Below, piece by piece: positions 47,576 through 57,207 of a stretch of 64,000 bases of DNA. The DNA comes from Arcticibacter svalbardensis MN12-7 (lineage in GTDB: Bacteria; Bacteroidota; Bacteroidia; Sphingobacteriales; Sphingobacteriaceae). Position 1 is the stretch's first letter. Each line of letters starts with the position of its first letter. The notes under the pieces are model-generated. The model worked only from the letters and a program-made list of their open reading frames with translations. It had not been told where the DNA came from and did not search any database. Location: positions 1 to 64,000 of the forward strand of contig NZ_AQPN01000090.1 in NCBI RefSeq assembly GCF_000403135.1, read 5' to 3'. The translations under genes and the position numbers were made by a program.

Positions 47576-49243
47576 TTACTTCACTTCAGCCAGGTATTTA
47601 TGTACAAAACTGATCGCCATAGATCCCTCACCTACTGCTGAGGCTACTCTGTTCATGGCTCCGGCACGTACATCACCGGCTGCAAAAATACCCGGACAGC
47701 TGGTTTCTAACAGATAAGGATCACGATTTTGTTTCCAGACTTTATTGAAGTTAGCATAAGAGGTCAGCTCGCGACCCGTTTCAATAAACCCTTTCCCATC
47801 TTTAATAATATCAAGTTGGATCCAGTCCGTAAATGGTTTCGCCCCAATAAAAATGTATAAGGCATCCGCATTTTTAGTTTCAACTTCATTGGAATCCAGA
47901 CAAATAATATCCAGTTGTTCCAGGTTACCCGAACCCCTGGCTTCTACAATTTCCGTTTTCGATATGATATGGATATTTTCAGTCGCATTGATCTGATCAA
48001 TCAGATAAGCCGACATGGTACTACTGAGATCTTCTTTTCGAATCAGGATATACACATTTAAAGCAAATTTAGAAAGGTTCATAGCAGATTGTCCGGCTGA
48101 ATTGCCCCCACCTACGATGTACACTTCTTTACCTTTACAAGCAGTAGCCTCTGTCATAGCCGCTCCGTAATAGATCCCCGCACCAGTAAAGTCAGAAACA
48201 CCCTTAGTTTCCAATTTGCGGTAATCCACTCCTGTAGTAATCACCACACTTCGAGTCACGATCTCTTCATCATTATCAAGAATAATCCGCTTGTAACCAT
48301 CTATTTGAACGATTGATTTAACCGATTGAGGCGACAAAAATTCAGTGCCTAAACGAGTTGCCTGAGTAATAGCCCTTCTGGTCAGTTCAGCTCCACTTAA
48401 ACCTGTAGGGAAACCCAGATAATTCTCAATCCTGGAGCTCGTTCCAGCCTGACCACCAGGAGCACGCCGTTCAATCAATAGCGTTTTCAATCCCTCCGAT
48501 GCGCCATATACACCAGCAGCCAATCCTGCCGGCCCTGCGCCAATGATGACCACATCATACACATCCTGCTTTTTCAGCTGAGGATTAAGACCAATACTAT
48601 GGGCAATTTCAACAATACCAGGATTGATCAGATAAGAACCATCCTCCAAAAATATAACCGGTAAATCTTTATTACTAAGCGAATTCAGCTTAAGTAGCTC
48701 TTCCGCTTCATCCGCAATTTGAATATCAAGCCATTGGTAAGGCACTAAATTACCCGCCAGGAAGTCTTTAATCTCATGTGAATTTTGAGAATACTGATAC
48801 CCAATTACCTTAATTCCTTTGAAGTCCGGATGATACGTTTCCTGCCAATCCTCCAACAAATCATCAATAACAGGATACAACCGCTCTTCAGGTGGATCCC
48901 ATGGTTTTACCAGGTAATAATCCAATTGCACATTATTTATCGCCCGTATGGCTGCATCTGTATCCGAATAAGCCGTTAGTAAAACACGCTTGGCTTCGGG
49001 ATAGAATTTCATGGCCTGTTCAAGAAACTCAACACCCTCTAATTGAGGCATCCGCTGGTCAGATATAAAAACGGCTACCGTTTCACCCATATTTTTCAAT
49101 GCTAACAGACTATCCAGTCCTTCTTGCACAAGAGTGGTACTAACCACCTTATACCGGTCACGATATCTCGATTTTAAGTCACGGCTTAAAGCACGTAAAA
49201 CTTGTGCATCATCATCTATACAAAACAGTATCGGCAGATTCAT
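47576..49243 (-). CDS. Response regulator fused to glutaredoxin-like and thioredoxin-reductase-like domains
   Basis: A 555-residue fusion. Residues 1-125 are a receiver domain (phospho-acceptor Asp62 in FISDQRMP, Lys113). Residues about 140-220 have a thioredoxin/glutaredoxin-like layout, but the CxxC position reads SQNS. From about 230 on it is a flavoprotein resembling thioredoxin reductase (GAGPAGLAAGVYGA, GGQAGTSSRIENYLGFP, GGGNSAGQSAMNL, AGDVRAGAMNRVASAVGEG), yet the CxxC expected before the NADPH domain is replaced (GIYYGAAM). The redox cysteines are thus gone, while FAD and NADPH binding look intact. It lies 59 bp after a kinase gene on the same strand and probably forms a two-component pair with it. 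Confidence 0.88.
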   Translation of the reverse strand: MNLPILFCIDDDAQVLRALSRDLKSRYRDRYKVVSTTLVQEGLDSLLALKNMGETVAVFISDQRMPQLEGVEFLEQAMKFYPEAKRVLLTAYSDTDAAIRAINNVQLDYYLVKPWDPPEERLYPVIDDLLEDWQETYHPDFKGIKVIGYQYSQNSHEIKDFLAGNLVPYQWLDIQIADEAEELLKLNSLSNKDLPVIFLEDGSYLINPGIVEIAHSIGLNPQLKKQDVYDVVIIGAGPAGLAAGVYGASEGLKTLLIERRAPGGQAGTSSRIENYLGFPTGLSGAELTRRAITQATRLGTEFLSPQSVKSIVQIDGYKRIILDNDEEIVTRSVVITTGVDYRKLETKGVSDFTGAGIYYGAAMTEATACKGKEVYIVGGGNSAGQSAMNLSKFALNVYILIRKEDLSSTMSAYLIDQINATENIHIISKTEIVEARGSGNLEQLDIICLDSNEVETKNADALYIFIGAKPFTDWIQLDIIKDGKGFIETGRELTSYANFNKVWKQNRDPYLLETSCPGIFAAGDVRAGAMNRVASAVGEGSMAISFVHKYLAEVK

Positions 49244-49302
49244 TGCTGTATTTTGATTTAATAAACTAATAACTACATTTAAATATACTCAATCGGGATT
49301 AT

Positions 49303-50703
49303 TTAATTGTCAATAGGAAAGCAAACAACAAATTCGGTACGGTTGACAACCGAATTCACATTCACTGATCCACGATGAGATTTCACAATCCGGTTCACAA
49401 CATCCAGACCCAGTCCAGTACCCTTTCCAACATCCTTAGTGGTATAAAAAGGATCGAAGATCTTGTATATAGCTTCTTTAGAAATGCCGGAACCATTATC
49501 AATCACGGAAACTTTTACATCGTTCTTATCCTGCCGCGTTTTAATCTCCAAAACACCCTTTCCATTCATTTCCATGGCGTCGAGCGCATTGTCAATCAGG
49601 TTCGTCCATACCTGGTTCAGCTCTCCAATCATCGCTTTAACAGGCGGAATAGTAGTATCAAAATTCTGAATCACTTCCACGTTCCCCTTCCTGATCTTAT
49701 GCTCCAACATGGTCAGCGTATTGCGGATCCCGTTATGAATATCGGCGTATTGTTTGTCGCGCCCCTGATCCATGTGAGTGAAATTTTTAACTGAGCCCAC
49801 CAATTTGGAAATCCGTTGTGATGCCTCCACGATATCAGTTACCATTTTTTCAGTAATCAACTGATTGTTCATCCATTTAAAACCTGCATTTAAAGATTCC
49901 TGAGCAATATGCGCTTTAAAATAATCCAGATCATCAAGTGTAAAACCAAAATCAACAAACGTTTCAGCTATTTCAGGACAGTTACGTACTTGATTAGCTT
50001 CTAGCCAGTCGCTAAACTCATCCTCCAGATTGGATCGTTGCATTAAAGTAAGTGCAGGTTTCTCTTCCCGGTTTAACAGTTCGAATAATTTTACATTGAC
50101 GATGTCAATTTCTTCCTCACTCATTTTCAATGACATGATCAGCTTGAAAGTTTCAGGAATCAGATGCAGATGTTTTTTAAGTGAGATGGAGCCCCTAACC
50201 ACCGCCACTGCAGGGTTATTCAATTCATGAGCTAACCCAGCCGAGAGCTTGCCCAAAGCCATCATCTTTTCATTTTGCTGTTCTAAAGCAGTGAAATCGC
50301 GTACCCGGCTAGTCATAATATGCACCAGCGCCTGTGTAAGTTCAAACTGGTTATGAATCATCTCTTCCGTTTTCTTCATTGGGAGGAAAAGAAGCTCGGT
50401 AGGTAATATAGCCTGACCAATTCCGTTAGAAAACTTCCCCCTTGAAAATGGCAAATGCCCCGTGATAGACTTCGATTCAAAATTTGTTATTTCCCGTAAT
50501 TCGTTATTTTGCTTGATGGATAACTTAATTATGCCACTAATGACCACAAAAGTTCCTTTAATTGGATCTCCCTGATTAAATAAATAATCCCCTTCCTCCA
50601 GCTTGACAAGTGTGCTATTATCTAATAACCATTGCAGCTGTTCAATGGGAACATCTTTAATCGCCTCAATTGTTTGCAGCCATTCGGTTGTTAATACATT
50701 CAT
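49303..50703 (-). CDS. Sensor histidine kinase with N-terminal cyclic-nucleotide-binding domain
   Basis: A soluble kinase of 466 residues: cNMP-binding-like domain (about 15-130, DYLFNQGDPIKGTFVVISGIIKLSI), a dimerisation/phosphoacceptor helix LSAGLAHELNNPA (His159), and a C-terminal HATPase with N-box NLIDNALDAM, G1 VIDNGSGI and G2 GTGLGL. No membrane segment, so the signal is internal. It pairs with the receiver-flavoprotein fusion encoded next. Whether cAMP, cGMP or another ligand binds the sensor is unknown. Confidence 0.88.
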   Translation of the reverse strand: MNVLTTEWLQTIEAIKDVPIEQLQWLLDNSTLVKLEEGDYLFNQGDPIKGTFVVISGIIKLSIKQNNELREITNFESKSITGHLPFSRGKFSNGIGQAILPTELLFLPMKKTEEMIHNQFELTQALVHIMTSRVRDFTALEQQNEKMMALGKLSAGLAHELNNPAVAVVRGSISLKKHLHLIPETFKLIMSLKMSEEEIDIVNVKLFELLNREEKPALTLMQRSNLEDEFSDWLEANQVRNCPEIAETFVDFGFTLDDLDYFKAHIAQESLNAGFKWMNNQLITEKMVTDIVEASQRISKLVGSVKNFTHMDQGRDKQYADIHNGIRNTLTMLEHKIRKGNVEVIQNFDTTIPPVKAMIGELNQVWTNLIDNALDAMEMNGKGVLEIKTRQDKNDVKVSVIDNGSGISKEAIYKIFDPFYTTKDVGKGTGLGLDVVNRIVKSHRGSVNVNSVVNRTEFVVCFPIDN

Positions 50704-51126
50704 ATAAACAGATTGTTAAAATAAAAATAGGGTTAAAAATGCTTATATGCTAAAGCAGAATAATTTAGTATTCTTACTCTTAATTTTTTCGCACATTATA
50801 CCCACCTGAACCGCAGCTCCTCCGCACCTCCTCCGCTCGGAATGCGAATAAAGTGGGGACAAGGTGAAAGTTATTTCCCTTTCAATTATAAAGAAGGTCA
50901 TACCCATTATACATTTCTTAGTTATTTTTTTCTCCTGAGAGTTTAATTCAACTAATCTACACACCATTAAGGAGACTAAACACATATACATTTTCAGCTT
51001 TTAATTCAGTGCAGCCTGGAATGTATACACCTATCGATATTCGTAATATATTTTTATTATTCCCCACTATTTATCAAAACTTATTTTATAAATTTATATT
51101 AACAACTCTTTTATAACACTTTGTAT
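50704..51126. other. Intergenic region between divergent kinase and patatin genes
   Basis: 423 bp without a convincing gene. A small open frame on the minus strand (50743-50991) has no family resemblance and starts inside a region of mixed composition, so it is left out. A GC-rich patch at about 50811-50840 contains CTCCTCCGC twice (50817-50825 and 50828-50836), unlike the AT-rich surroundings. The promoters of both flanking genes must lie here, but none is clear. Confidence 0.55.
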
Positions 51127-52161
51127 ATGAAAAAGATACTATCGATTGATGGAGGTGGAATCCGCGGAATAATAGCCGGACAAATTCTCGTAGCCCTTGA
51201 GCAGAAACTACAGAAAAAAACAGGAAATGACCAGGCTCGCATAGCCGATTACTTTGATTTTTTTGCCGGTACCAGTACCGGGGGAATCCTCACTTGTATT
51301 TGTTTATGTCCGGATGAAAATAACCCTACCTCTCCCCGGTTCTCGGCACAGGAAGCTGTGAATTTATATGTTAAAAATGGAGCTAAAATATTCGACACGA
51401 ACCTATGGCACCGCATTCATTCCGGAGAGGGAATGCTGGACGAAAAGTTTGATGCAAAACCACTAGAAGACTGTCTGAAGGAATATTTTGGAGATTTAAA
51501 ACTGAGTCAGTTGGTTAAACCCTGTATAATCACCTCCTATGATATTGAAGGTAGGAATACTCATTTTTTTGCTCAGCAAGACCATTTATCAAAGGGTGAA
51601 GGTGGCGACTTTCTGGTAAGAGAAGTTTGTCGGGCTACCTCTGCTGCACCCACCTATTTTGAAACCGCTTTAGTTAAGTCGCTCAGCGGTGTATCTTATG
51701 CTTTGATTGATGGTGGCGTATTTGCCAATAATCCAGCTTTATGTGCCTATTCCGAAGTCCGCACGTCAAATGGAGAACCAACAGCAAAGGACATGTTTAT
51801 CGTATCAATTGGTACTGGCAGTGAAAATAAACCTTACAAATATGAAGATGCTAAAGATTATGGTGCTATTGGATGGATAAGGCCAATTATAGACATCATG
51901 ATGGCTGGAGCATCGGAAACAACCCATTATCATTTAACGAAAATGTTTGCGGCACAGGGGAATGAAGATAATTATATTCGGATTCAGCCTTCCAGCATTA
52001 GAAGAGCGAAATTTGAAATGGATAACGCTACACAAGATAATATTAACGCTTTGGTTGAAGTAGGAATAGCTACCGCTCAGGATTGTCCTGATTTAGACCG
52101 CATTGTAGAGGTGCTTTTAAAGGACAAGGATAGCGTTCAATTCAAAGAATTAAGCTACTAA
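51127..52161 (+). CDS. Patatin-like phospholipase
   Basis: A 344-residue serine lipase with the Ser-Asp dyad of patatins: oxyanion loop DGGGIRG (8-14), nucleophile elbow GTSTGG (Ser50), and DGGVFANNP with the catalytic Asp. The start is ATG 51127; a TTG two codons upstream is also open. No signal peptide is seen, so it is cytoplasmic or released otherwise. Similar enzymes serve as CBASS anti-phage effectors (CapV), but no nucleotide cyclase gene is adjacent, so a plain lipase role is more likely. Its end overlaps the convergent heme oxygenase gene by 12 bp. Confidence 0.9.
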   Translation: MKKILSIDGGGIRGIIAGQILVALEQKLQKKTGNDQARIADYFDFFAGTSTGGILTCICLCPDENNPTSPRFSAQEAVNLYVKNGAKIFDTNLWHRIHSGEGMLDEKFDAKPLEDCLKEYFGDLKLSQLVKPCIITSYDIEGRNTHFFAQQDHLSKGEGGDFLVREVCRATSAAPTYFETALVKSLSGVSYALIDGGVFANNPALCAYSEVRTSNGEPTAKDMFIVSIGTGSENKPYKYEDAKDYGAIGWIRPIIDIMMAGASETTHYHLTKMFAAQGNEDNYIRIQPSSIRRAKFEMDNATQDNINALVEVGIATAQDCPDLDRIVEVLLKDKDSVQFKELSY

Positions 52162-52728
52162 AAAGGTATTCGTTTTATCGACCCATTGACTAAATTTTGC
52201 GAATGTATCATTAGCAGACTGGATCACCATGTCCTTTTCATCTGCTGTCATTGGCTGATCCATAAACTGTTTAAAAAGCTGCCACATGGTATCGGTATCG
52301 CTTCCATATCCATCGAAAAAAGTTAGTCCGATAACATGAGGAAGATCTATTTGCTGCCGTACCATTTTGCTTATAAACTTGCCACCCAAAGTAGATCCTT
52401 CGATCACATAAAGGGCGCCTAGTGCTTGCAGATGGTTGTTTATTTCTGGCAGATCGTCATTGCTTGCCAGAGATGGAAGTGCTGTTTTCAATAGGATCAA
52501 GTCATTTTCAAGAGCAGCTGTTTTCCGGCGATCTGCATAATCGGGCAAAAAAGCAGTATCAATGTGTTTGTTGATATTAACTTCCAGACCTCCAAAAAAG
52601 CTATAGAAGATTACTAATAACCGCGCTAGACTTTCCTGATTATGAATTGATTTCATTGGGAGAATCAATTTGTTTTCAAGTGACTGATGACTATTTTTGG
52701 TATTGATTTTTATATTTTCGGAAAGCAT
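52150..52728 (-). CDS. Heme oxygenase (biliverdin-forming)
   Basis: A 192-residue heme-oxygenase-like protein of the BphO type: N-terminal SHQSLENKLILP with the proximal His14, ALYVIEGSTLGGKFISKMV, and FFDGYGSDTDTMWQ. It would cleave heme to biliverdin, CO and iron. Bacteriophytochrome genes often adjoin such enzymes; none is seen here, so iron release from heme is the simpler role. It lies 6 bp after the YbaK-like gene. Confidence 0.8.
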   Translation of the reverse strand: MLSENIKINTKNSHQSLENKLILPMKSIHNQESLARLLVIFYSFFGGLEVNINKHIDTAFLPDYADRRKTAALENDLILLKTALPSLASNDDLPEINNHLQALGALYVIEGSTLGGKFISKMVRQQIDLPHVIGLTFFDGYGSDTDTMWQLFKQFMDQPMTADEKDMVIQSANDTFAKFSQWVDKTNTFLVA

Positions 52729-52734
52729 AAAGAG

Positions 52735-53220
52735 TTATGGATTTGTATCAGTTAATGTGCAGATAGTAGCATCTACAACCTGGACCAGATCTGTGGGATT
52801 TAATTTAAGTTGCAATCCACGTTGACCAGCGCTAATATAGATAGAAGTAAAGTCTAAAGCGTGTTTATCGAGATAAACCGGATACTTTTTTTTCATACCT
52901 ATGGGCGAACAGCCCCCTCTGATATACCCGGTTAGCGAAAAAAGCTCTTTCACTGCTACCGTTTCCACTTTTTTATTGCCAGATACACTAGCCGCATTTT
53001 TAAGATTGACTTCCAGAGCACCAGGAATAACACACACGAAAACACCAGATTTATCGCCACGAACCAGTATGGTTTTAAATACCTGCTCAATAGGTTGGCT
53101 TAATTGTTCCGCTACATGAATTGCATTTAGGTGATCCTCATCAACAGCGTAGGTAATCAGATCGTATGGAACAGGTATTTTATCCAATATTCGGGCAGCA
53201 TTCGTTTTATGAGGGTGCAT
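52735..53220 (-). CDS. ybaK: Cys-tRNA(Pro)/Cys-tRNA(Cys) deacylase, YbaK family
   Basis: A 161-residue YbaK/EbsC protein that removes cysteine wrongly attached to tRNA(Pro). The fold is marked by HPHKTNAARILDKIPVPY, AEQLSQPIEQVFKTILVRGD, and YIRGGCSPIGMKKKYPVYLD, which contains the substrate-binding glycine-rich loop. Length fits the stand-alone family. It probably shares a transcript with the heme oxygenase gene. Confidence 0.92.
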   Translation of the reverse strand: MHPHKTNAARILDKIPVPYDLITYAVDEDHLNAIHVAEQLSQPIEQVFKTILVRGDKSGVFVCVIPGALEVNLKNAASVSGNKKVETVAVKELFSLTGYIRGGCSPIGMKKKYPVYLDKHALDFTSIYISAGQRGLQLKLNPTDLVQVVDATICTLTDTNP

Positions 53221-53334
53221 TTGTTGTTTTATAAAGTACTAATCGATCTGTTTATTGAATAAATCAAATAAATGAACCTATTTTTATATCAGCTAAACTA
53301 CACAAACGAATATTCAAATCGAGGAAAAACAAAT

Positions 53335-53880
53335 ATGCTATATTTAGATTTTAAAGAGATTCCAGTGTTAATCACTCCCCGATTAATTTTAAGACCACTT
53401 TGTACTGAAGATGCTTACCGGATCCATTTAATACGATCTGATAAGGACCTCAATAAATACCTGGATCGGCGTATCTCAACCGGCATTGCGGATGCTGAAG
53501 CACATATCCTAATGATTGAAAATTTAGTCAAAAAAAAGCAATCTATGAACTGGGCCATTGTAGAAAAGGAAGAGGATATCTTAATCGGCACAATAGGCTT
53601 TTGGAACTTTGATGTTGAAAATGAAATCGTGGAGATCGGGTATGAACTGCTACCCTCCTATCAAGGCAAAGGATTGATGATTGAAGCAATGAAGCAGGTA
53701 ATTAAATTCGGATTTGAACAAATGAATGCTCAATCAATCACCGCTTTCCCTTCAGTAGAAAACCGTAAATCAATTGCTCTTTTAGAAAGGGCTAAATTTA
53801 GCAATGCGCATACCGGTAGTATAATTCTAAATCCACACGAGAGCTTTATGAATATGGCTACCTATATCTTAAACAGATGA
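53335..53880 (+). CDS. GNAT-family N-acetyltransferase (RimJ/RimL-like)
   Basis: A 181-residue acetyltransferase: ITPRLILRPLCTEDAYRIH, then IGTIGFWNFDVENEIVEIGYELLPSYQGKGLMIEAM with the acetyl-CoA loop QGKG, and SVENRKSIALLERAKF. The start is set at MLYLDFKEI because a purine-rich GAGGA lies about 10 bp before it; the frame is open 21 codons further. The RimJ/RimL-type group acetylates protein N-termini or small amines; the substrate is unknown. Confidence 0.85.
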   Translation: MLYLDFKEIPVLITPRLILRPLCTEDAYRIHLIRSDKDLNKYLDRRISTGIADAEAHILMIENLVKKKQSMNWAIVEKEEDILIGTIGFWNFDVENEIVEIGYELLPSYQGKGLMIEAMKQVIKFGFEQMNAQSITAFPSVENRKSIALLERAKFSNAHTGSIILNPHESFMNMATYILNR

Positions 53881-53940
53881 ACCGGAATATATCCATGATT
53901 TTGCAGCATTTTGCTGTTAAAGCACTAGCTCTAACAAAAG

Positions 53941-54492
53941 TTACACCCTTAAACAGGTGTTCTGCAGAATAATAGTATCCACCCATTGTTTCTGTTTTTC
54001 CGGACTATGATAACGGGCTGGAGTATCCAGTTTACAAAACCGAATCCCTTTTTGCAAACAATGCGTAGAAACAAGCTTCATTTGCGCGCGCATATTTGGA
54101 ATGCCATTAAAAGTTTTCCTGGTGAAATAAACAGCCTTCAATTGGGGCATAGTATCAATGATTCCAATGATGTTATTCCATTGCTGCACATGACTATCAA
54201 TAAATGCATCATCTACATTCTCTTCTTCTCCTTCGGGAATCTCTAAAGCATCAATTACATCAGCAAAGTCTACTTTATACTGCTGCATAAACGCCTTCTT
54301 ATACTTCAGTTCAGCCTCTTTAAGATCCTCTACTCCCCAGCATTCCGGCAATAAGTGCCATAAAAAGTTTCTTGACCTACCGTAATAAAAATCAGGTCCA
54401 TCAATCGTATCCGGATTAAAAGTACCTAGTATTAGTATTTCAGCCAAGGGGCTAGTTTTGTGTTCCTTAAATTTATTGAAAATAATGGGCAT
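53941..54492 (-). CDS. Uracil-DNA-glycosylase-superfamily-like protein
   Basis: A 183-residue protein with the pattern of the mismatch/uracil-DNA glycosylase fold common in Bacteroidetes: ILILGTFNPDTIDGPDFYYGRSRNFLWHLLPECWG near the N-terminus (a motif-A-like glycine/asparagine loop) and TPARYHSPEKQKQW at the end. It would excise uracil or mismatched bases. Catalytic residues are not certain from sequence alone, hence moderate confidence. Confidence 0.6.
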   Translation of the reverse strand: MPIIFNKFKEHKTSPLAEILILGTFNPDTIDGPDFYYGRSRNFLWHLLPECWGVEDLKEAELKYKKAFMQQYKVDFADVIDALEIPEGEEENVDDAFIDSHVQQWNNIIGIIDTMPQLKAVYFTRKTFNGIPNMRAQMKLVSTHCLQKGIRFCKLDTPARYHSPEKQKQWVDTIILQNTCLRV

Positions 54493-54636
54493 AGAAGTAT
54501 GGTGTTTATTTGATCACAAGCCATCCCTTCATTGTTTAGAGAGAGCTAAAATGCATTGAAAAAGCAAAAGTAAGCCTATTCAGTCAATTAGAGTGAGTTT
54601 TCAGCTAAATAGCGCAAAGAAAAAAGACTTACAGAA

Positions 54637-54912
54637 TTATGTCGTCCTTTCTCTTGCATTCAGGTACAGCTCATCCTCTTTAGCATATTCCATGATGGCA
54701 TCATGCAAGGCAGATTCCATTTGCATATATTTATCCGGACATACCGATGGATCTGTAATTTTAAACTGCCTTTCTGCATCAATTTGCATATGAAACCTTA
54801 ACTTTTCATTTTCATGCAATACATATACCTGGAATAACTGCAGCCTTTGTACATTCATCGTATGAAATTCAAATAGCGTCCCGTCTATTTCAGTTTTAAA
54901 ACTATTTTTCAT
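54637..54912 (-). CDS. Small hypothetical protein
   Basis: A 91-residue soluble protein, MKNSFKTEIDGTLFEFHTMNVQRLQLFQVYVL at the start, without membrane segments, cysteine motifs or known domain. Coding is likely from the regular protein-like composition and its place 23 bp ahead of the stop of the TonB receptor gene, on the same strand. Function is not recognised. Confidence 0.55.
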   Translation of the reverse strand: MKNSFKTEIDGTLFEFHTMNVQRLQLFQVYVLHENEKLRFHMQIDAERQFKITDPSVCPDKYMQMESALHDAIMEYAKEDELYLNARERTT

Positions 54913-54935
54913 GTGGCAAAGATAGCAAACCGCCC

Positions 54936-57185
54936 CTAGAACAAGGTATACCTGACTCCTAAAAAACCTCTTATTCCCTGAAGCGGCGCATAGTTGTACT
55001 CGGTATCAAAGGTATAGTGGTTTGGATTGGATACCGGATCATTGGCCGTCTTATCAAATGGATCAAAAGGTCGCATAAAAGGATCCTTAGGTACAAAATT
55101 AAATAGATTCTTAATGCCCCCATAGATTTCCATTCCATTAGTAAACTTCCTGGTTAGCTGAACATTGGCAAGGGTAAACCAGGGTGAGTATGCAGGTCTG
55201 TAATCATTTTTCTGAATAGGCAGACGCATTGGTCCGCTAAAAGTACCCGTAAAATCCAGCGTGTACTTTTTCTTGTAGGTGTAAGAAAACAAATAATTAC
55301 CACTCCATTTGGGTGCATGCAGCTGAACAACCTTTTGCTTCCCATTTCCCCGGTCTGCTTGCTGATAAACATCGAGAAAAGTTACCCCGGCAAGGAGTTG
55401 AAGCGGAAAATTGAAAGACAGATCTGTATTCAGCGAGACACCCCGGGATACCGCATAGCCGTTTAAATTGGAATAGATAATCTTATTGGGGTCCTGATCA
55501 AAATCACCTACAATTTTATTGGTAAAGTAGGAATAAAATCCCGTCAGGTCAAAGCCCAGGTAATAGTGTTCCGAGGGTACTTTTAGCACATAATTCAGAT
55601 TGCTGTTATATGATTTCTCCGGATTGAGTTCTTCATTTACTACGACTTGACGGGCACCTGTCAGCGCAGCATGATCTTCCGTAAATAGATTTACCACACG
55701 AAATCCAGTACCAAAACTTGCCCTTAACACATTATTCTTATCCGGGGACCACTTATACGCCACCCTTGGAGAATGAATAGAGCCATGGTAGCGATCGTAA
55801 TCGTACCGGTAGCCCAACAAGAGGGTTTGTTGATTTGTAAACTTCCATTCATCCTGTATAAAAACTCCCGGCAAGGGTGTTTTTGCAGGAGCATCATGAA
55901 GACCATCGGCGGATAAAGTACCCGGCGTATTATCATCATACCAGGTATAACGCATGGTTCCTCCTAATAAAAAGCTATGCTTTTCCCCGAAGTCCTTATC
56001 CCAGAATAGTTGCGCAAAGCCAACCTGCTGATTGGCCATATAGGGCAAAATACCATAATATGAATTTTGATCGTGCCAGTTATACGATAACTGAAGCATA
56101 ATTTTTTCCTTGAAAGGCAGCTGATACTTGCTGATCATTTCCCATCGCCGGGTGTAAATACTCTCCCCATAAATACTATCCGACCCTCTCCATTCGGTGT
56201 TCCAGTTCATCTGCCCACCCCAGCGATCTTCGTTTACATAACGGAATGCTACGGTAGCTAATCGCTTATCTTTTCTAATAAAGTCCCATTTGTTAAATAG
56301 AGAAATCCTGTTTTGCAAGGTTACATCCGTAAAACCGTCATTATTATTATCTATTGGGTTAGCATAATTGAAATAATTTAAACCAGCCAGACTTGTAAAC
56401 TTCTTTCCTGAGAACTTTATTGCTGCATCTACATTATACTCTTCCCAAGTGGTTCCAAAAACATCAGCTGTTACCAATGGCGCTTTAGAAGGACTTTTTG
56501 TAATTACATTAATAATACCTCCCATCGCTTCCGAACCATATAAGGACGAAGCCGGCCCCTTAACTACCTCAATCCGCTCGACCAGACTGTTCGGAATTCC
56601 GGATAGCCCATACACTGTTGAGAGACTGCTTACGATAGGCATTCCATCAATCAGCACTAAGGTATAAGGTCCTTCCATTCCGTTGATGTGAATATCGCCT
56701 GTATTGCACACATTGCAATTCAATTGAGGGCGTACACCATTGACTAGCCCTATCGCCTCAAACAAATTAGGAGTGGGGTTCTTTTGAAAAAACTTATGCG
56801 TATACACTTCTACAGGAACCGGGCTTTCCAAACGGCTTACCTCTTTCATAGTGCCCGTAACAACTACTTCGCTTAACGAATTTCTGCTTTCCTTCATGTG
56901 GATATGAAGGTCTAAAATAGAATCAGGCAGTACTTGAAGTCTGAGTTTTAATCGTTCATAACCTACTGCCGAAAAAATAACTTCTTGCGACCCTATGGGG
57001 ATCCCTGTCATAAAAAACCTACCTAATGAGTCTGAAGACATTGATAAAGAAGCATTTGAAATAGAAACAGTTGTTTGCAAGGGATTTTTTCCATACAACA
57101 CTCTTCCGCTTATCCCGCCAGTTTGAGAGTAAGAATAGAGCGTCGATAAGGTCAGTACCAATAGTAATAAAATCTTCATACGCAT
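54936..57185 (-). CDS. TonB-dependent outer-membrane receptor
   Basis: A 749-residue receptor: signal peptide, carboxypeptidase-regulatory-like beta domain (about 22-100, GGISGRVLYGKNPLQTTVSI), plug domain (HINGMEGPYTLVLIDGMPIVSSLS, ERIEVVKGPASSLYGSEAMGGIINVITKSP), and a 22-strand barrel ending GIRGFLGVRYTLF. Plug residues NCNVCNTG carry a CxxC pair, unusual outside metal-linked receptors. The start is ATG 57185; ATG 57179 is an alternative. The ligand could be a metal chelate or heme. A strong double palindrome lies directly upstream. Confidence 0.9.
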   Translation of the reverse strand: MRMKILLLLVLTLSTLYSYSQTGGISGRVLYGKNPLQTTVSISNASLSMSSDSLGRFFMTGIPIGSQEVIFSAVGYERLKLRLQVLPDSILDLHIHMKESRNSLSEVVVTGTMKEVSRLESPVPVEVYTHKFFQKNPTPNLFEAIGLVNGVRPQLNCNVCNTGDIHINGMEGPYTLVLIDGMPIVSSLSTVYGLSGIPNSLVERIEVVKGPASSLYGSEAMGGIINVITKSPSKAPLVTADVFGTTWEEYNVDAAIKFSGKKFTSLAGLNYFNYANPIDNNNDGFTDVTLQNRISLFNKWDFIRKDKRLATVAFRYVNEDRWGGQMNWNTEWRGSDSIYGESIYTRRWEMISKYQLPFKEKIMLQLSYNWHDQNSYYGILPYMANQQVGFAQLFWDKDFGEKHSFLLGGTMRYTWYDDNTPGTLSADGLHDAPAKTPLPGVFIQDEWKFTNQQTLLLGYRYDYDRYHGSIHSPRVAYKWSPDKNNVLRASFGTGFRVVNLFTEDHAALTGARQVVVNEELNPEKSYNSNLNYVLKVPSEHYYLGFDLTGFYSYFTNKIVGDFDQDPNKIIYSNLNGYAVSRGVSLNTDLSFNFPLQLLAGVTFLDVYQQADRGNGKQKVVQLHAPKWSGNYLFSYTYKKKYTLDFTGTFSGPMRLPIQKNDYRPAYSPWFTLANVQLTRKFTNGMEIYGGIKNLFNFVPKDPFMRPFDPFDKTANDPVSNPNHYTFDTEYNYAPLQGIRGFLGVRYTLF

Positions 57186-57207
57186 ATTTTTAAGCAAACA
57201 TAAATAA

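Noticed and set aside
50743-50991. 82-residue open frame on the minus strand
   Set aside because: No family resemblance, irregular composition and a position over likely promoter DNA; not treated as a gene.
51127-52161. Patatin as a CBASS (CapV) effector
   Set aside because: No CD-NTase or other defence gene is adjacent; neighbours are heme oxygenase and a tRNA deacylase.
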